A stretch of 64,000 nt of DNA, taken from a virus. A program made the translations under genes and the position numbers. The stretch covers positions 1-64,000 of IMG/VR virus record IMGVR_UViG_3300020704_000001. One strand, given 5' to 3'. Under the pieces are notes generated by a model that worked only from the letters and a program-made list of their open reading frames with translations, did no database searches and had not been told where the DNA came from. Positions 50,496 through 60,078 of this stretch are shown one piece after another. Position 1 is the first letter of the stretch. The number at the start of each line of letters is the position of its first letter.

Positions 50496-52167
50496 AAAAG
50501 AATATTATAGAGACAATTTACTCTTAAAACGTCCAGGTGTTCAATATGAATTTGAACAATGGCAATTAGAAGAAATAGAAAAATGTGCTTCTGATCCAAT
50601 ATACTTCATTAGAAATTATGTAAAAATCATATCTCTAGATGAAGGCATTATATATTTTAATATGCACAAATATCAAGAAGAGATGGTTAATGCATTCCAC
50701 AATAATCGATTCTCAATAGTTCGTATTGGTAGACAGTCAGGAAAAACAACAACATCTGTAGCATATTTACTCTGGTTATCTATTTTTACCGAAAGATATA
50801 GTATTGCAATAACAGCAAATAAAAAAGCTTTAGCTGTAGATATTTTATCTAGATATCAATTAGCATACGAAAATCTTCCAATGTGGTTACAACAGGGTGT
50901 TGTTATTTGGAATAAAGGGTCTGTTGAATTAGAAAATGGATCAAAACTTTTAGCAGCATCTACAGCTGCAAGTTCTATTCGTGGTGGATCGTTCAATCTT
51001 GTAATGATGGACGAATTTGCTCACGTCCACAATAACTTAGCCGAAGAATTTTTTACTTCTACATATCCTGTAATTTCTTCTGGAACATCTACTAAAATTA
51101 TTATAGTTTCTACTCCAAGAGGCATGAATCTATATTATAGAATGTGGATGGATGCAATAAACGGAAAAAGCGATTATTTCCCTGTAGATATTCATTGGTC
51201 AAGAGTCCCTGGAAGAGATGAAGCATGGCGCGAAAAGACCATTCGTAATACTTCAGAAAGGCAATTTGCACAAGAATTCGGCTGCGAATTCCATGGATCA
51301 ACAAATACATTAATTGATGGAGGAAAACTTCAGATATTAATTGCAAAAGAACCATTGGAACTTGACGAAAAAGATGCTTTCGGAATGGAAATTTACGAAA
51401 AGCCAATAAGAGAATATTATGATGATGAAACACAAAAGATGGTTGATAAAGATCATATCTATGTTCTTTGTGCTGATGTTTCTGAAGGAAAAAATTTAGA
51501 TTATACAACATTTTCTGTTTTTGATGTTTCAACAATTCCATATAAACAGGTTGCAACATATAGAAATAATCAAATTTCTCCTATGCTATTTCCTGATATA
51601 TTAAGGTTATGTGCTGAATATTATAATAATGCTCATGTATTAATAGAAATAAATAATAACCCTCAAGTTGCAGATATTCTATATCAGGACCTAGAATATG
51701 AAAATGTGTTCAAAATATATTCTGGAAATAAACAAGCACAACAATTATCTGAGAGTGGAAAGGCAACTCAAAATGGCTTAAATATGAGCCCATTAGTGAA
51801 ACGAACTGGATGTTCTGCACTAAAAACTATAATTGAAACAAATAAACTTGAAATTTATTCTTCAGAAACAATATATGAATTAACTAGATTTATTGCTACA
51901 AATAATTCATTTGCTGCTGAAGAAGGAGCTCATGACGATTTAGCTATGACGTTAGTTATGTTTGCTTGGGTGACAACTCAAAAATTATTCATAGAATTGT
52001 CTTCTACAGATATAAGAAAAAGGTTACAAATTGAACATAATTATGCAAAAGAAGAAGATTCCGAAATACCACCAATGCCTATGTTTTCTGACGATTTAAG
52101 AGATAGGTTCATTTTAGAAGCTGGAGATCTTTGGCAAGTTGTAGAAGAAGAACAATTTTATTATTAA
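50488..52167 (+). CDS. 17: Large terminase subunit (T4 gp17)
   Basis: This 559-residue packaging motor has Walker A GRQSGKT at 81-87, Walker B VMMDEFA near 172-178, coupling motif (IIVSTPRGM), and a C-terminal RNase H-like nuclease with ADVSEGKNLDYT and HDDLAMTLVM. These carry the catalytic Asp residues. It cuts and pumps DNA into proheads. A GTG start (GTGAGTGAA) is used, inside the end of gene 16. Confidence 0.96.
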   Translation: MSEKEYYRDNLLLKRPGVQYEFEQWQLEEIEKCASDPIYFIRNYVKIISLDEGIIYFNMHKYQEEMVNAFHNNRFSIVRIGRQSGKTTTSVAYLLWLSIFTERYSIAITANKKALAVDILSRYQLAYENLPMWLQQGVVIWNKGSVELENGSKLLAASTAASSIRGGSFNLVMMDEFAHVHNNLAEEFFTSTYPVISSGTSTKIIIVSTPRGMNLYYRMWMDAINGKSDYFPVDIHWSRVPGRDEAWREKTIRNTSERQFAQEFGCEFHGSTNTLIDGGKLQILIAKEPLELDEKDAFGMEIYEKPIREYYDDETQKMVDKDHIYVLCADVSEGKNLDYTTFSVFDVSTIPYKQVATYRNNQISPMLFPDILRLCAEYYNNAHVLIEINNNPQVADILYQDLEYENVFKIYSGNKQAQQLSESGKATQNGLNMSPLVKRTGCSALKTIIETNKLEIYSSETIYELTRFIATNNSFAAEEGAHDDLAMTLVMFAWVTTQKLFIELSSTDIRKRLQIEHNYAKEEDSEIPPMPMFSDDLRDRFILEAGDLWQVVEEEQFYY

Positions 52168-52188
52168 GGTTACCAAAACGTTAGATAT

Positions 52189-52196
52189 TATAAATA
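52189..52196 (+). promoter_or_regulatory. T4-type late promoter box for gene 18
   Basis: An exact TATAAATA, 37 bases before the tail sheath start, followed by CTATT. Confidence 0.72.
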
Positions 52197-52232
52197 CTAT
52201 TAAAAATATTATCTTTCAACAAGGAGTAAATT

Positions 52233-54128
52233 ATGGCATTTCAAGTCAGTCCAAGTGTTACATTATCAGAATATGATAACACTAATTCTATACCAGTTTC
52301 AGGTTCTTCAGTAGGCGCTTTTGCTGGAGATTTCTCTTGGGGTCCAGGAAACAAAAGAATATCTATAGGTTCAGCGAATGAATTGGTATCAACATACACT
52401 CAACCAACCAACAATAACTACGCTTCATTCTTTTCAGCTTCAAATTTTTTAGCATATACAAACAATTTAATTGTAGTAAGAACAGTTTCTTCAAATTCAT
52501 ATAATGCAACAGCTAATGCTTCTGCAACATTTAGTATTCCAAACAAACAAAATTGGGAATTAGCTTATTCTACAAACCAATCAAATTTAAATGTTATTGG
52601 ACCATTCGCAGCAAGATATCCAGGAGCATTAGGGAACTCTTTAACTGTTTCAGTTTGTTCTAGCAATACTGCATTTAAAAGCCCTGCATTTACAGCAAAT
52701 ACAGTTGCAAACTCTACTTCTGTTTTGATAACTGGATTTACTACAGCATTTGCTGCTTCATATCCGTATTTTAGTTCTAATGATATTATTACATTAAATG
52801 GAACTTCATATACAATTGCATCAATTTCAGGTAATACAGTTACTACAACAACTCAACAACCAACAACTGCAACTAATGTTACAGCAAAACTTTCTTGGAA
52901 ATATGCTTCATCATTCTCAGCTGCTCCTGGAACTTCAGTTTATGGCGCTTCTCAAGGTGCTTCTGGAGATGAAATTTCTATTGCTGTTATTGATACAAAT
53001 GGTGCATTTACTGGTGTTAAAGGTTATGTGTTAGAAACATTTGATCGTGTATCAAAAGCTACTGATTCAATTACAGATGATGGTTCAAATAACTATTATA
53101 ATTCAGCTATCTTTGACAAATCAAAGTATATATTTAAAGCTGGAACAGTTCCTGGAGCAACAAATTGGGACCAAACTTCATTAAATACTGTATTTAACGG
53201 TGCAAATAATTATACAGTACAACTTAGCGGTGGGACTGATGTTCTATCTTCTGATTCTGATAGAATTAATGGATATCAATTGTTTGCAAACCCCGAAGAA
53301 GTAACAGTTGACTTTTTAATCGCTGGCGAATCAAGCGCTACTGTTTCAGGTGCAATATTAACTATAGCTAATCAAAGAAAAGATTGTGTTGCATTCATCT
53401 CTCCATTAAGACAAGATGCTGTAACTTCTGTAAATATTGATAATATTATTGCGTACAGAAACAGTTTAAGTCCATCTACTTCTTACTCAGTTATGGATTC
53501 AGGGTACAAATATCAATACGACAAATACAATAATGTGTATAGATATGTTCCATTAAATGCTGATATTGCTGGTTTATGTGCAAGAACTGATAAAACAAAT
53601 GCTCCATGGTATTCTCCTGCTGGATATAATCGTGGTCAAATATTAAATGCTATTAGATTGTCATATAATCCAACTCAAACAAACAGAGACGATTTATATC
53701 AAGCTGGTATTAATCCTGTATGTTCATTCCCAGGACAAGGTGTTGTTTTATTTGGCGATAAAACTATGCAAGCAAAAGCTTCTGCGTTTGATCGCATAAA
53801 CGTTCGTAGATTGTTTATTACTCTTGAAAGAGCAATTGCTGATGCTGCTAAATATTCATTGTTTGAATTTAATGACACATTCACACAATCAGCATTTATC
53901 TCGTTAGTTGATCCTTATCTTCGTTCAGTAAAATCTGGAAAAGGAATCTACGCTTACAAAGTTGTTTGTGATTCGTCTAATAACCCACCATCTGTTGTTG
54001 ATCAAAATGGTTTCGTTGGCGATATTTTTATCCAACCAGCTAAATCTATTAACTTTATACAATTAAACTTTACTGCAGTAAATAGTGGTGTTAGTTTTAC
54101 TGAAGTTGCAGGAACTTCAGTCGGTTAA
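52233..54128 (+). CDS. 18: Tail sheath protein (T4 gp18)
   Basis: This is a 631-residue protein (T4 gp18 is 659). It starts MAFQVSPSVTLSEYDNTNSI, followed by GAFAGDFSWGPGNKRISIGS, the conserved sheath start. The C-terminal core has SPAGYNRGQILNAIRLSYNP, DDLYQAGINPVCSFPGQGVV, FGDKTMQAKASAFDRINVRR and LFITLERAIADAAKY, which form the conserved sheath fold. It polymerises around the tube and contracts on infection. AAGGAG precedes the start. Confidence 0.96.
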   Translation: MAFQVSPSVTLSEYDNTNSIPVSGSSVGAFAGDFSWGPGNKRISIGSANELVSTYTQPTNNNYASFFSASNFLAYTNNLIVVRTVSSNSYNATANASATFSIPNKQNWELAYSTNQSNLNVIGPFAARYPGALGNSLTVSVCSSNTAFKSPAFTANTVANSTSVLITGFTTAFAASYPYFSSNDIITLNGTSYTIASISGNTVTTTTQQPTTATNVTAKLSWKYASSFSAAPGTSVYGASQGASGDEISIAVIDTNGAFTGVKGYVLETFDRVSKATDSITDDGSNNYYNSAIFDKSKYIFKAGTVPGATNWDQTSLNTVFNGANNYTVQLSGGTDVLSSDSDRINGYQLFANPEEVTVDFLIAGESSATVSGAILTIANQRKDCVAFISPLRQDAVTSVNIDNIIAYRNSLSPSTSYSVMDSGYKYQYDKYNNVYRYVPLNADIAGLCARTDKTNAPWYSPAGYNRGQILNAIRLSYNPTQTNRDDLYQAGINPVCSFPGQGVVLFGDKTMQAKASAFDRINVRRLFITLERAIADAAKYSLFEFNDTFTQSAFISLVDPYLRSVKSGKGIYAYKVVCDSSNNPPSVVDQNGFVGDIFIQPAKSINFIQLNFTAVNSGVSFTEVAGTSVG

Positions 54129-54153
54129 TTTTTGTTAATAAATAAATAAAAGG

Positions 54154-54173
54154 GAGCAGCTTTCGGGCTGCTC
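54154..54173 (+). other. GC-rich hairpin between genes 18 and 19
   Basis: A perfect 7-bp stem GAGCAGC/GCTGCTC with a TTTCGG loop. No T run follows, so it may protect or process the mRNA rather than terminate it. It could let tube mRNA outlast sheath mRNA. Confidence 0.6.
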
Positions 54174-54206
54174 TAAACAAAAGATCTTATAAAGAGGAAT
54201 AAACAA

Positions 54207-54785
54207 ATGGCGTTTAATGTAGATCAATTTAGAATGGCAATGGCATTGGATGGTGCAAGACCAAACTTGTTCCAAGTAACATTATCATTTCCAAGCCTTG
54301 TCGCTTATGGTGACACAAGAGAATTATCTTTTATGGCAAATTCAACAACATTACCATCATCTATTGTTGGTGTAGCAAGACAAAGTTATTTTGGTAGAGA
54401 AGTAAAATTTCCTGGAAATAGAGTATTTCAGGATTGGTCAATTAATGTAATTAATGATGAAACATTTAATATCAGAAATGCATTTGAACAATGGTTGAAT
54501 ATAATAAACAATAATAGTGGAAATGTGAGAGATTCAGCTGCAGTGTATAGTAATGGGTATTCTGTTGATGCTCAAGTAACACAATTCAGTAAAGATGGTC
54601 AACCATTAAAACAATATAATTTTGTTGGTTTATTTCCTACCCAAGTTGATCCTATCAATTTAAGTTGGGGAAATAATGATACTATTGAAGAATTTGGCGT
54701 TACATTCTCGTATCAATATTGGGAGTCTACAAGAGATGCTGCAACACAGCCTTCTCCTAATGCAGCTTCTGCAGCTTTCCTATAA
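54207..54785 (+). CDS. 19: Tail tube protein (T4 gp19)
   Basis: This is a 192-residue protein (T4 gp19 is 163). ARPNLFQVTLSFPSLVAYGD, MANSTTLPSSIVGVARQSYF, EVKFPGNRVFQDWSINVIND and the closing EEFGVTFSYQYWES match the gp19 tube fold. It forms the hollow inner tube that guides DNA. GAGGAATAAAC precedes the ATG. Confidence 0.95.
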   Translation: MAFNVDQFRMAMALDGARPNLFQVTLSFPSLVAYGDTRELSFMANSTTLPSSIVGVARQSYFGREVKFPGNRVFQDWSINVINDETFNIRNAFEQWLNIINNNSGNVRDSAAVYSNGYSVDAQVTQFSKDGQPLKQYNFVGLFPTQVDPINLSWGNNDTIEEFGVTFSYQYWESTRDAATQPSPNAASAAFL

Positions 54786-54806
54786 TATTTTTTGAGTTTT
54801 TAGATT

Positions 54807-56471
54807 ATGGCAAAAATATCATTATTCGGATTTAAACTTGGGAAAGATACTCCTGCGCAGGAAGTTTTACCCTCGTTTTCTCCACCTGTGCTAGATGATG
54901 GTGCTGTAACCATAACGGCTGCAGCACATTATGGAACAAGCATTGATTTAGATTCAAATTATAAGAATGATGTTGAGTTAATTACTCGGTATCGTGAAAT
55001 GGCAATGCAACCAGAAATTGAAACTGCTGTTGACGACATTATCAATGAAGCAGTAATTCATGACGAAGATGAATCAGTTAAAATTGTCTCAGATAATATC
55101 AAAGCCTCTCCAAAAGTAAGAGCTGCTATTGATGAAGAATTCCAAAATATCTTAACTCTTTTAAATTTCAAAAATTTAGGCCAAGATATATTCAGAAGAT
55201 ATTATGTTGATGGAAGATTATTTTATAATATCATTCTAGATAAAGAAAATCCACAAGCAGGTATTCAAGAATTACGTTATACTGATCCAAGAAAACTTAC
55301 TAAAATCAGAGAAATAAAAAAAGTAAAAGATAAAACTACTGGTTTTGATATTGTGCAAGGATTTGCTGAATATTATATTTATTCAGATTCGATTTCTACA
55401 AAATCGAATTTATCTAATTCTGGACTAAGAATTGCTCCAGATTCTATTATTTCTGTGACAAGCGGACTATTAGATTCAAAACGATCTATAATATTAAGTT
55501 ATTTACATAAAAGTATTAAACCTCTCAATCAATTAAGAATGATTGAAGATGCTACTATTATATATAAAATCTCTAGAGCTCCAGAAAGAAGAATATTTTA
55601 TATAGATGTTGGAAATTTGCCGAAAATGAAGGCAGAACAATATCTTAAAGATATTATGACAAAATACAAAAATAAAGTTGTATATGATGCAAACACTGGT
55701 GCAATTCGTGATGATAGAAGATTTCTTTCTATGCAAGAAGATTTCTGGTTACCAAGAAGAAATGGACAATCAACTGAAATTACAACATTACCATCATCAG
55801 CAGCATTTGATGATATGTCAATGATTGAATATTTTGAAAAGAAATTATATAAATCTTTAAATGTTCCATATTCAAGACTAATTCAATCTGATTCTCCTTT
55901 TGATGCAGGAAATCCGGACCAAATATCTAGAGACGAAATTAAATTTGCAAAATTTATTAATAGATTAAGATTAAAATTTACTGATTTATTTGATCAAGCA
56001 TTAAGAGTTCAATGTTACTTAAAAGGTATTTGTTCTCAAGAAGAATTTGATACATATAAACAACATATCTATTATGATTTTAAGATAGATAACCATTATG
56101 CAGAATTAATTGATGCACAACTATTGCAAAGTAGAATGGGTGTTCTTGATTCTGTTGCCCCCTATGTTGGGAAATATTATTCACAACAATGGATTCAGAA
56201 AAATATATTACAATTTTCTGATGAAGATATTAAACAAATGGCAAAAGAGATTACAGATGAAGTTAAAGATGGATGGTATCCTGACCCAAAACTTGCTGCA
56301 ACAGATCCATCTTTAGGTGGTTTACCTCCTGATGGGAGCCAAGACTCTTTGCCTGTTTCAGATAATACTGATGCTAGCAACGATCAACAAGATGAACCAC
56401 AAAATAAACCTGTAAAAAAACAAAAAGATTCTGATCAACAATCTAATAACCCATATTATACTAATGGCTAA
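54807..56471 (+). CDS. 20: Portal protein (T4 gp20)
   Basis: This is a 554-residue protein (T4 gp20 is 524). YREMAMQPEIETAVDDIINE, DPRKLTKIREIKKV, YKISRAPERRIFYIDVGNLP, MQEDFWLPRRNGQSTEITTL and SLNVPYSRLIQSDSPFDAGN match the gp20 dodecameric portal. The last 60 residues are polar and disordered. It sits at the unique head vertex. The next start overlaps its end. Confidence 0.96.
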   Translation: MAKISLFGFKLGKDTPAQEVLPSFSPPVLDDGAVTITAAAHYGTSIDLDSNYKNDVELITRYREMAMQPEIETAVDDIINEAVIHDEDESVKIVSDNIKASPKVRAAIDEEFQNILTLLNFKNLGQDIFRRYYVDGRLFYNIILDKENPQAGIQELRYTDPRKLTKIREIKKVKDKTTGFDIVQGFAEYYIYSDSISTKSNLSNSGLRIAPDSIISVTSGLLDSKRSIILSYLHKSIKPLNQLRMIEDATIIYKISRAPERRIFYIDVGNLPKMKAEQYLKDIMTKYKNKVVYDANTGAIRDDRRFLSMQEDFWLPRRNGQSTEITTLPSSAAFDDMSMIEYFEKKLYKSLNVPYSRLIQSDSPFDAGNPDQISRDEIKFAKFINRLRLKFTDLFDQALRVQCYLKGICSQEEFDTYKQHIYYDFKIDNHYAELIDAQLLQSRMGVLDSVAPYVGKYYSQQWIQKNILQFSDEDIKQMAKEITDEVKDGWYPDPKLAATDPSLGGLPPDGSQDSLPVSDNTDASNDQQDEPQNKPVKKQKDSDQQSNNPYYTNG

Positions 56472-56883
56472 ACATATAAAAAAAGATTTACCACAAGTTT
56501 TGGTATTAAAACGGCAGTTTATTCAAAGATTTCCAAATGGACAAATGGTTGCATTATATCATTCTGATCATTTAAATCAATTTGTTACTGTTCCTTTAGA
56601 CAATTCACAATTTTCTTCTAATACAGTTGAAAGCGTTTTAGAAAGATTAAATTATATCTCAGAAAATGATGATGTCGAAACATTAGTATTTGAAGATCTA
56701 TCTGAATTGAATATAAATAAAGAATGTGCTGATATAATGTTAGAATTTATTGCATCTCAACCGGAATTATTAGAAGCAATTGTTGTTTCTGATAAAAAAT
56801 TCTTAGAATTATTAGAACAGGCTGTAAATTTATCATCAGATATACCGGAATCTGAATCAAATCAGGAGTTAGAAGAACAATGA
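56464..56883 (+). CDS. Probable prohead core protein (139 aa, T4 67/68 position)
   Basis: The protein starts MAKHIKKDLPQVLVLKRQFI followed by FPNGQMVALYHSDHLNQFVT and has a helical acidic second half ending SESNQELEEQ. It lies between genes 20 and 21, where T4 has the small prohead core genes 67 and 68. Its acidic tail fits a core role. No direct T4 homology was visible. It overlaps both neighbours by a few bases. Confidence 0.55.
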   Translation: MAKHIKKDLPQVLVLKRQFIQRFPNGQMVALYHSDHLNQFVTVPLDNSQFSSNTVESVLERLNYISENDDVETLVFEDLSELNINKECADIMLEFIASQPELLEAIVVSDKKFLELLEQAVNLSSDIPESESNQELEEQ

Positions 56884-57530
56884 AATTATTAAACGAATTT
56901 ACAGAATCGGTCTCAACTAATGTGTTGGTTGAAGAAACGACTGGCAAAAAATCTTATAAAATTAATGGTCCATTTATTCATACAGAAGAAGCAAATAGAA
57001 ATGGTCGTATTTATATAAAAGAACATATGCTTCCGGAAGTTTCTAGATATAAAAAAGATTTTGTAGATACAAGAAGAGCATTAGGAGAACTTTCTCACCC
57101 AGAAGGTCCAGCAATCAACCCTGATAAAGTTTCTCATTTAATTACAAAATTAGAATTTGTTGATAATTTGTGCATTGGCGAGGCAACAATTCTAGATACC
57201 CCGAATGGTAATATCGTTAAATCATTTATTGATGCTGGAGTAAATTTTGGCGTCTCAACTAGAGGTCTTGGTTCGATCAAAGAATCTGGCGGTTTGAAAT
57301 ATGTCCAACCAGATTTTCGCTTAGTTACAGTAGATATAGTTTTAGATCCATCTGGAAAAGCGTGTTATGTCGAAGGATTGATGGAAGGAAAAGAATGGAT
57401 GTATGTTGATGGGAAAGGTTGGGTAGAACAATACCTTGAAGAATCGCGAAAAACCTTAAAAACACTAAAAGCTAAAGATGTTGAACCAATGGCGTTACAA
57501 ATTTTTGAGAATTTTCTCGCAAAATTATAA
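56880..57530 (+). CDS. 21: Prohead core protease (T4 gp21)
   Basis: This 216-residue serine protease shows ANRNGRIYIKEHMLPEVSRY, the catalytic His in LGELSHPEGP (H73) and Ser in NFGVSTRGLG (S126), and a third acidic/His site around LVTVDIVLDPS (D152). It is the herpes-virus-type S-H-D fold that cleaves scaffold and shell proteins in maturation. The start overlaps the core-protein gene by four bases. Confidence 0.94.
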   Translation: MKLLNEFTESVSTNVLVEETTGKKSYKINGPFIHTEEANRNGRIYIKEHMLPEVSRYKKDFVDTRRALGELSHPEGPAINPDKVSHLITKLEFVDNLCIGEATILDTPNGNIVKSFIDAGVNFGVSTRGLGSIKESGGLKYVQPDFRLVTVDIVLDPSGKACYVEGLMEGKEWMYVDGKGWVEQYLEESRKTLKTLKAKDVEPMALQIFENFLAKL

Positions 57531-57534
57531 CTTT

Positions 57535-57542
57535 TATAAATA
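57535..57542 (+). promoter_or_regulatory. T4-type late promoter box for gene 22
   Basis: An exact TATAAATA lies 31 bases before the gene 22 start, just after the gene 21 stop. Confidence 0.7.
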
Positions 57543-57572
57543 ATACTAAACGAAATCTAAGAGGATATATAC

Positions 57573-58664
57573 ATGTCAAAAGAAAAAAATTTGAATCTTT
57601 CTGAAGCTGCATTAGAGATTCTGAACACAAACGTAAAAACAAAAGATGCTAGCCAAGATAAATTCGGCCAAGGCGAAAAATTAAAAGATACAGTAAATAA
57701 AAGTGCTTCTGATATCGGAAGTGCAAGTTTTGCAGAATATGATTTGAAAGATGTTCCTACTGCAACTGCTCCAGGAGAAACTCCTCCTGTTGGCTCAGAA
57801 CCAATTAAAAAATTAGCTCCTCAACCAGCAGAAACTTCAACAGCTGTTGATACTAAAGTTGACCAATTACCTAAAAAGGGAAAATTTGTTAACGAAGAGG
57901 AAGAAGTTGATGAAACTGAATCTGAAGAAGAAGTTAATGAAGATATCGAAGCATTAATGGCTGGCGAAAACCTTTCTGAAGAATTTAAAAAGAAAGCTAC
58001 TGCTATCTTTGAAGCTGCTGTTAAAGCAAAAGTTTCTGAATTAGCTGAAGAATTAGAAGCACAATATGTTGCTCAATTCGAAGAAGCTTATGAAGAAATG
58101 AAAGAAGATTTCTCAACAAAAGTAGACGAATATTTAGATTACGTTGTTGAATCTTGGTTAGAAGAAAATACTCTTGCTATTGAATCAGGTCTAAGAACTG
58201 AAATAGCTGAAGGTTTTATGGAATCATTAAAAGCAGTGTTCGAAGAGCACTATATTGATATCCCTGAAGAAAAATTTGATGTAGTTGAAAGTTTAACTTC
58301 TAAAGTAGAAGTTTTAGAAAAACAAGTCAATGAAGAAATGACAAAAAACATTAACTTGAAACAAAAATTGTCAGAACAAAAGAAAGTAGAAGCTCTTCAT
58401 GCAGTTTGTGAAGGATTAACTTTATCTCAAGCAGAAAAAATTAAATCTATCGCCGAGGGTGTAGAATTTGTTTCTGATGAAGATTTCGTAAATCAAATGG
58501 AAGACATTAAAGAATCTTATTTCTCTACTGCTACTTCTGTTAAACCCGCTTCGAAAGAATCTTTGAACGATGTAGTAGAATTAATCGAAGAAAAAGAACA
58601 AAAAGTTGTTGATCCAGTTATCGCAGCTTATGCTTCTAAAATTTCTCAAACACTATTAAAATAA
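57573..58664 (+). CDS. 22: Prohead scaffold protein (T4 gp22)
   Basis: This is a 363-residue protein (T4 gp22 is 269). It is very acidic, with Glu-rich helices (EEEEVDETESEEEVNEDIEA) and a long coiled coil from about 140 to 280. It forms the inner core on which the gp23 shell assembles, and is then degraded by gp21. The extra length lies mainly in the N-terminal 110 residues (Pro-, Ala- and Thr-rich). AGAGG precedes the ATG. Confidence 0.88.
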   Translation: MSKEKNLNLSEAALEILNTNVKTKDASQDKFGQGEKLKDTVNKSASDIGSASFAEYDLKDVPTATAPGETPPVGSEPIKKLAPQPAETSTAVDTKVDQLPKKGKFVNEEEEVDETESEEEVNEDIEALMAGENLSEEFKKKATAIFEAAVKAKVSELAEELEAQYVAQFEEAYEEMKEDFSTKVDEYLDYVVESWLEENTLAIESGLRTEIAEGFMESLKAVFEEHYIDIPEEKFDVVESLTSKVEVLEKQVNEEMTKNINLKQKLSEQKKVEALHAVCEGLTLSQAEKIKSIAEGVEFVSDEDFVNQMEDIKESYFSTATSVKPASKESLNDVVELIEEKEQKVVDPVIAAYASKISQTLLK

Positions 58665-58698
58665 AAATACTTTAGAAAATAAAAAGGAGTTGTAAAAA

Positions 58699-60021
58699 AT
58701 GGCATTATTAAACGAAGAATTAAACCTAAAATGGGGTCCAATTTTAGAGCACCCTGAATTAACTAGCATTTCTGATCCATATAAAAAAGCAGTTACTGCT
58801 ATTATTTTAGAAAATCAACAAAATGCAATGGATGCTGATCGTCAAACTTTGAACGAAACAACAACTAACGTTGCTGGTGGTATTTCAAATTTTGATCCAA
58901 TCTTAATCAGCTTAGTACGTCGTGCGCTTCCTAACTTAATTGCTTATGATATCGCTGGCGTTCAACCAATGACTGGCCCAACTGGTTTGATCTTTGCATT
59001 ACGTTCACGTTACGGTTCACAATCTGGCGCCGAAGCTTTCTACAATGAAGCTAATACTATCTTCTCTGGTATTATTGGTAATACTCCAGCAGGTAATACT
59101 GGTTCTACTACTGCTTCTGCTGCTTCTGCAAATAGTGCTGTTGATTCTACTGGTCCATTAGCTTTATCTAGTTTTGATACTGGTACTGGTTTAACTACTG
59201 CTTTGGGTGAAGTTTTAGGTGCATCAAACGCTTTCCCTGAAATGGGTATCTCTATCGAGAAAGTAACTGTTTCTGCTAAAACTCGTGCATTGAAAGCTGA
59301 GTACTCTTTAGAAATGGCACAAGACTTAAAAGCAATTCATGGTCTTGACGCTGAAACTGAATTGTCTAATATTCTTTCTACTGAAATTTTATCAGAAATC
59401 AACCGTGAAGTTATCCGTACTATCTACACTGTAGCTAAAGCTGGTGCTCAATTCGGTACTGTAACTCCTGGTATATTTGATTTAGATACTGACTCAAATG
59501 GTCGTTGGTCAGTTGAGCGTTTCAAAGGTTTGATTTATCATATCGAAAGAGAAGCTAACCAAATCGCGAAAACTACTCGTAGAGGAAAAGGTAACATCTT
59601 AATCGTTTCTTCTGATGTTGCTTCTGCTTTAGCAATGGCTGGTGTATTACAATATACTCCTGCTCTTTCTGCTGATCTACAAGTAGATGACACTGGAAAT
59701 ACTTTTGCTGGTTTGTTACATGGTCGTATCAAAGTTTATATCGATCCTTATTTTGGTGGTTCTGCACAAAACGTAGAATTATGTACTGTTGGTTATAAAG
59801 GTACTTCTCCTTATGATTCAGGTTTATTCTACTGCCCATACGTTCCTTTACAAATGGTTCGTGCAGTTGATCCTTCAACTTTCCAACCAAAAATTGGATT
59901 TAAGACTCGTTACGGTTTAGTTGCTAATCCTTTTGCTGAAGGTTTAAACCAAGGTTTAGGACAATTAAATGCTCGTGCAAACTTATATTACAGAATTTTT
60001 GCTATCAAAAACTTAATGTAA
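58699..60021 (+). CDS. 23: Major capsid protein (T4 gp23)
   Basis: This is a 440-residue protein (T4 gp23 is 521). SLVRRALPNLIAYDIAGVQP, MTGPTGLIFALRSRYGSQSG, FPEMGISIEKVTVSAKTRAL, KAEYSLEMAQDLKAIHGLDA and FLY-type end (QLNARANLYYRIFAIKNLM) match gp23. The prohead protease site is probably in the first 70 residues. Codon use stands out: Arg is mostly CGT, whereas neighbours mostly use AGA, consistent with very high expression. GGAG is well placed. A terminator follows. Confidence 0.97.
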   Translation: MALLNEELNLKWGPILEHPELTSISDPYKKAVTAIILENQQNAMDADRQTLNETTTNVAGGISNFDPILISLVRRALPNLIAYDIAGVQPMTGPTGLIFALRSRYGSQSGAEAFYNEANTIFSGIIGNTPAGNTGSTTASAASANSAVDSTGPLALSSFDTGTGLTTALGEVLGASNAFPEMGISIEKVTVSAKTRALKAEYSLEMAQDLKAIHGLDAETELSNILSTEILSEINREVIRTIYTVAKAGAQFGTVTPGIFDLDTDSNGRWSVERFKGLIYHIEREANQIAKTTRRGKGNILIVSSDVASALAMAGVLQYTPALSADLQVDDTGNTFAGLLHGRIKVYIDPYFGGSAQNVELCTVGYKGTSPYDSGLFYCPYVPLQMVRAVDPSTFQPKIGFKTRYGLVANPFAEGLNQGLGQLNARANLYYRIFAIKNLM

Positions 60022-60028
60022 TAGAAAC

Positions 60029-60044
60029 TATAACTTCGGTTATA
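60029..60044 (+). other. UUCG-capped hairpin downstream of gene 23
   Basis: TATAAC TTCG GTTATA forms a 6-bp stem with a very stable UUCG-type tetraloop. It stands seven bases after the gp23 stop and a few bases before the terminator, and may protect the mRNA 3' end. Confidence 0.6.
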
Positions 60045-60050
60045 TTAGGA

Positions 60051-60074
60051 AAGGGGCTGAAAAGCCCCTTTTTT
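60051..60074 (+). terminator. Rho-independent terminator after gene 23
   Basis: AAGGGGCT/AGCCCCTT forms an 8-bp stem with a GAAA tetraloop, followed by a T run. Its stem is the same as that of the terminator after gene 32. Confidence 0.9.
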
Positions 60075-60078
60075 ATGC

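Noticed and set aside
51110-51559. Minus-strand frame of 149 codons inside gene 17
   Set aside because: It is antisense to the terminase nuclease/ATPase coding sequence, which is unambiguous.
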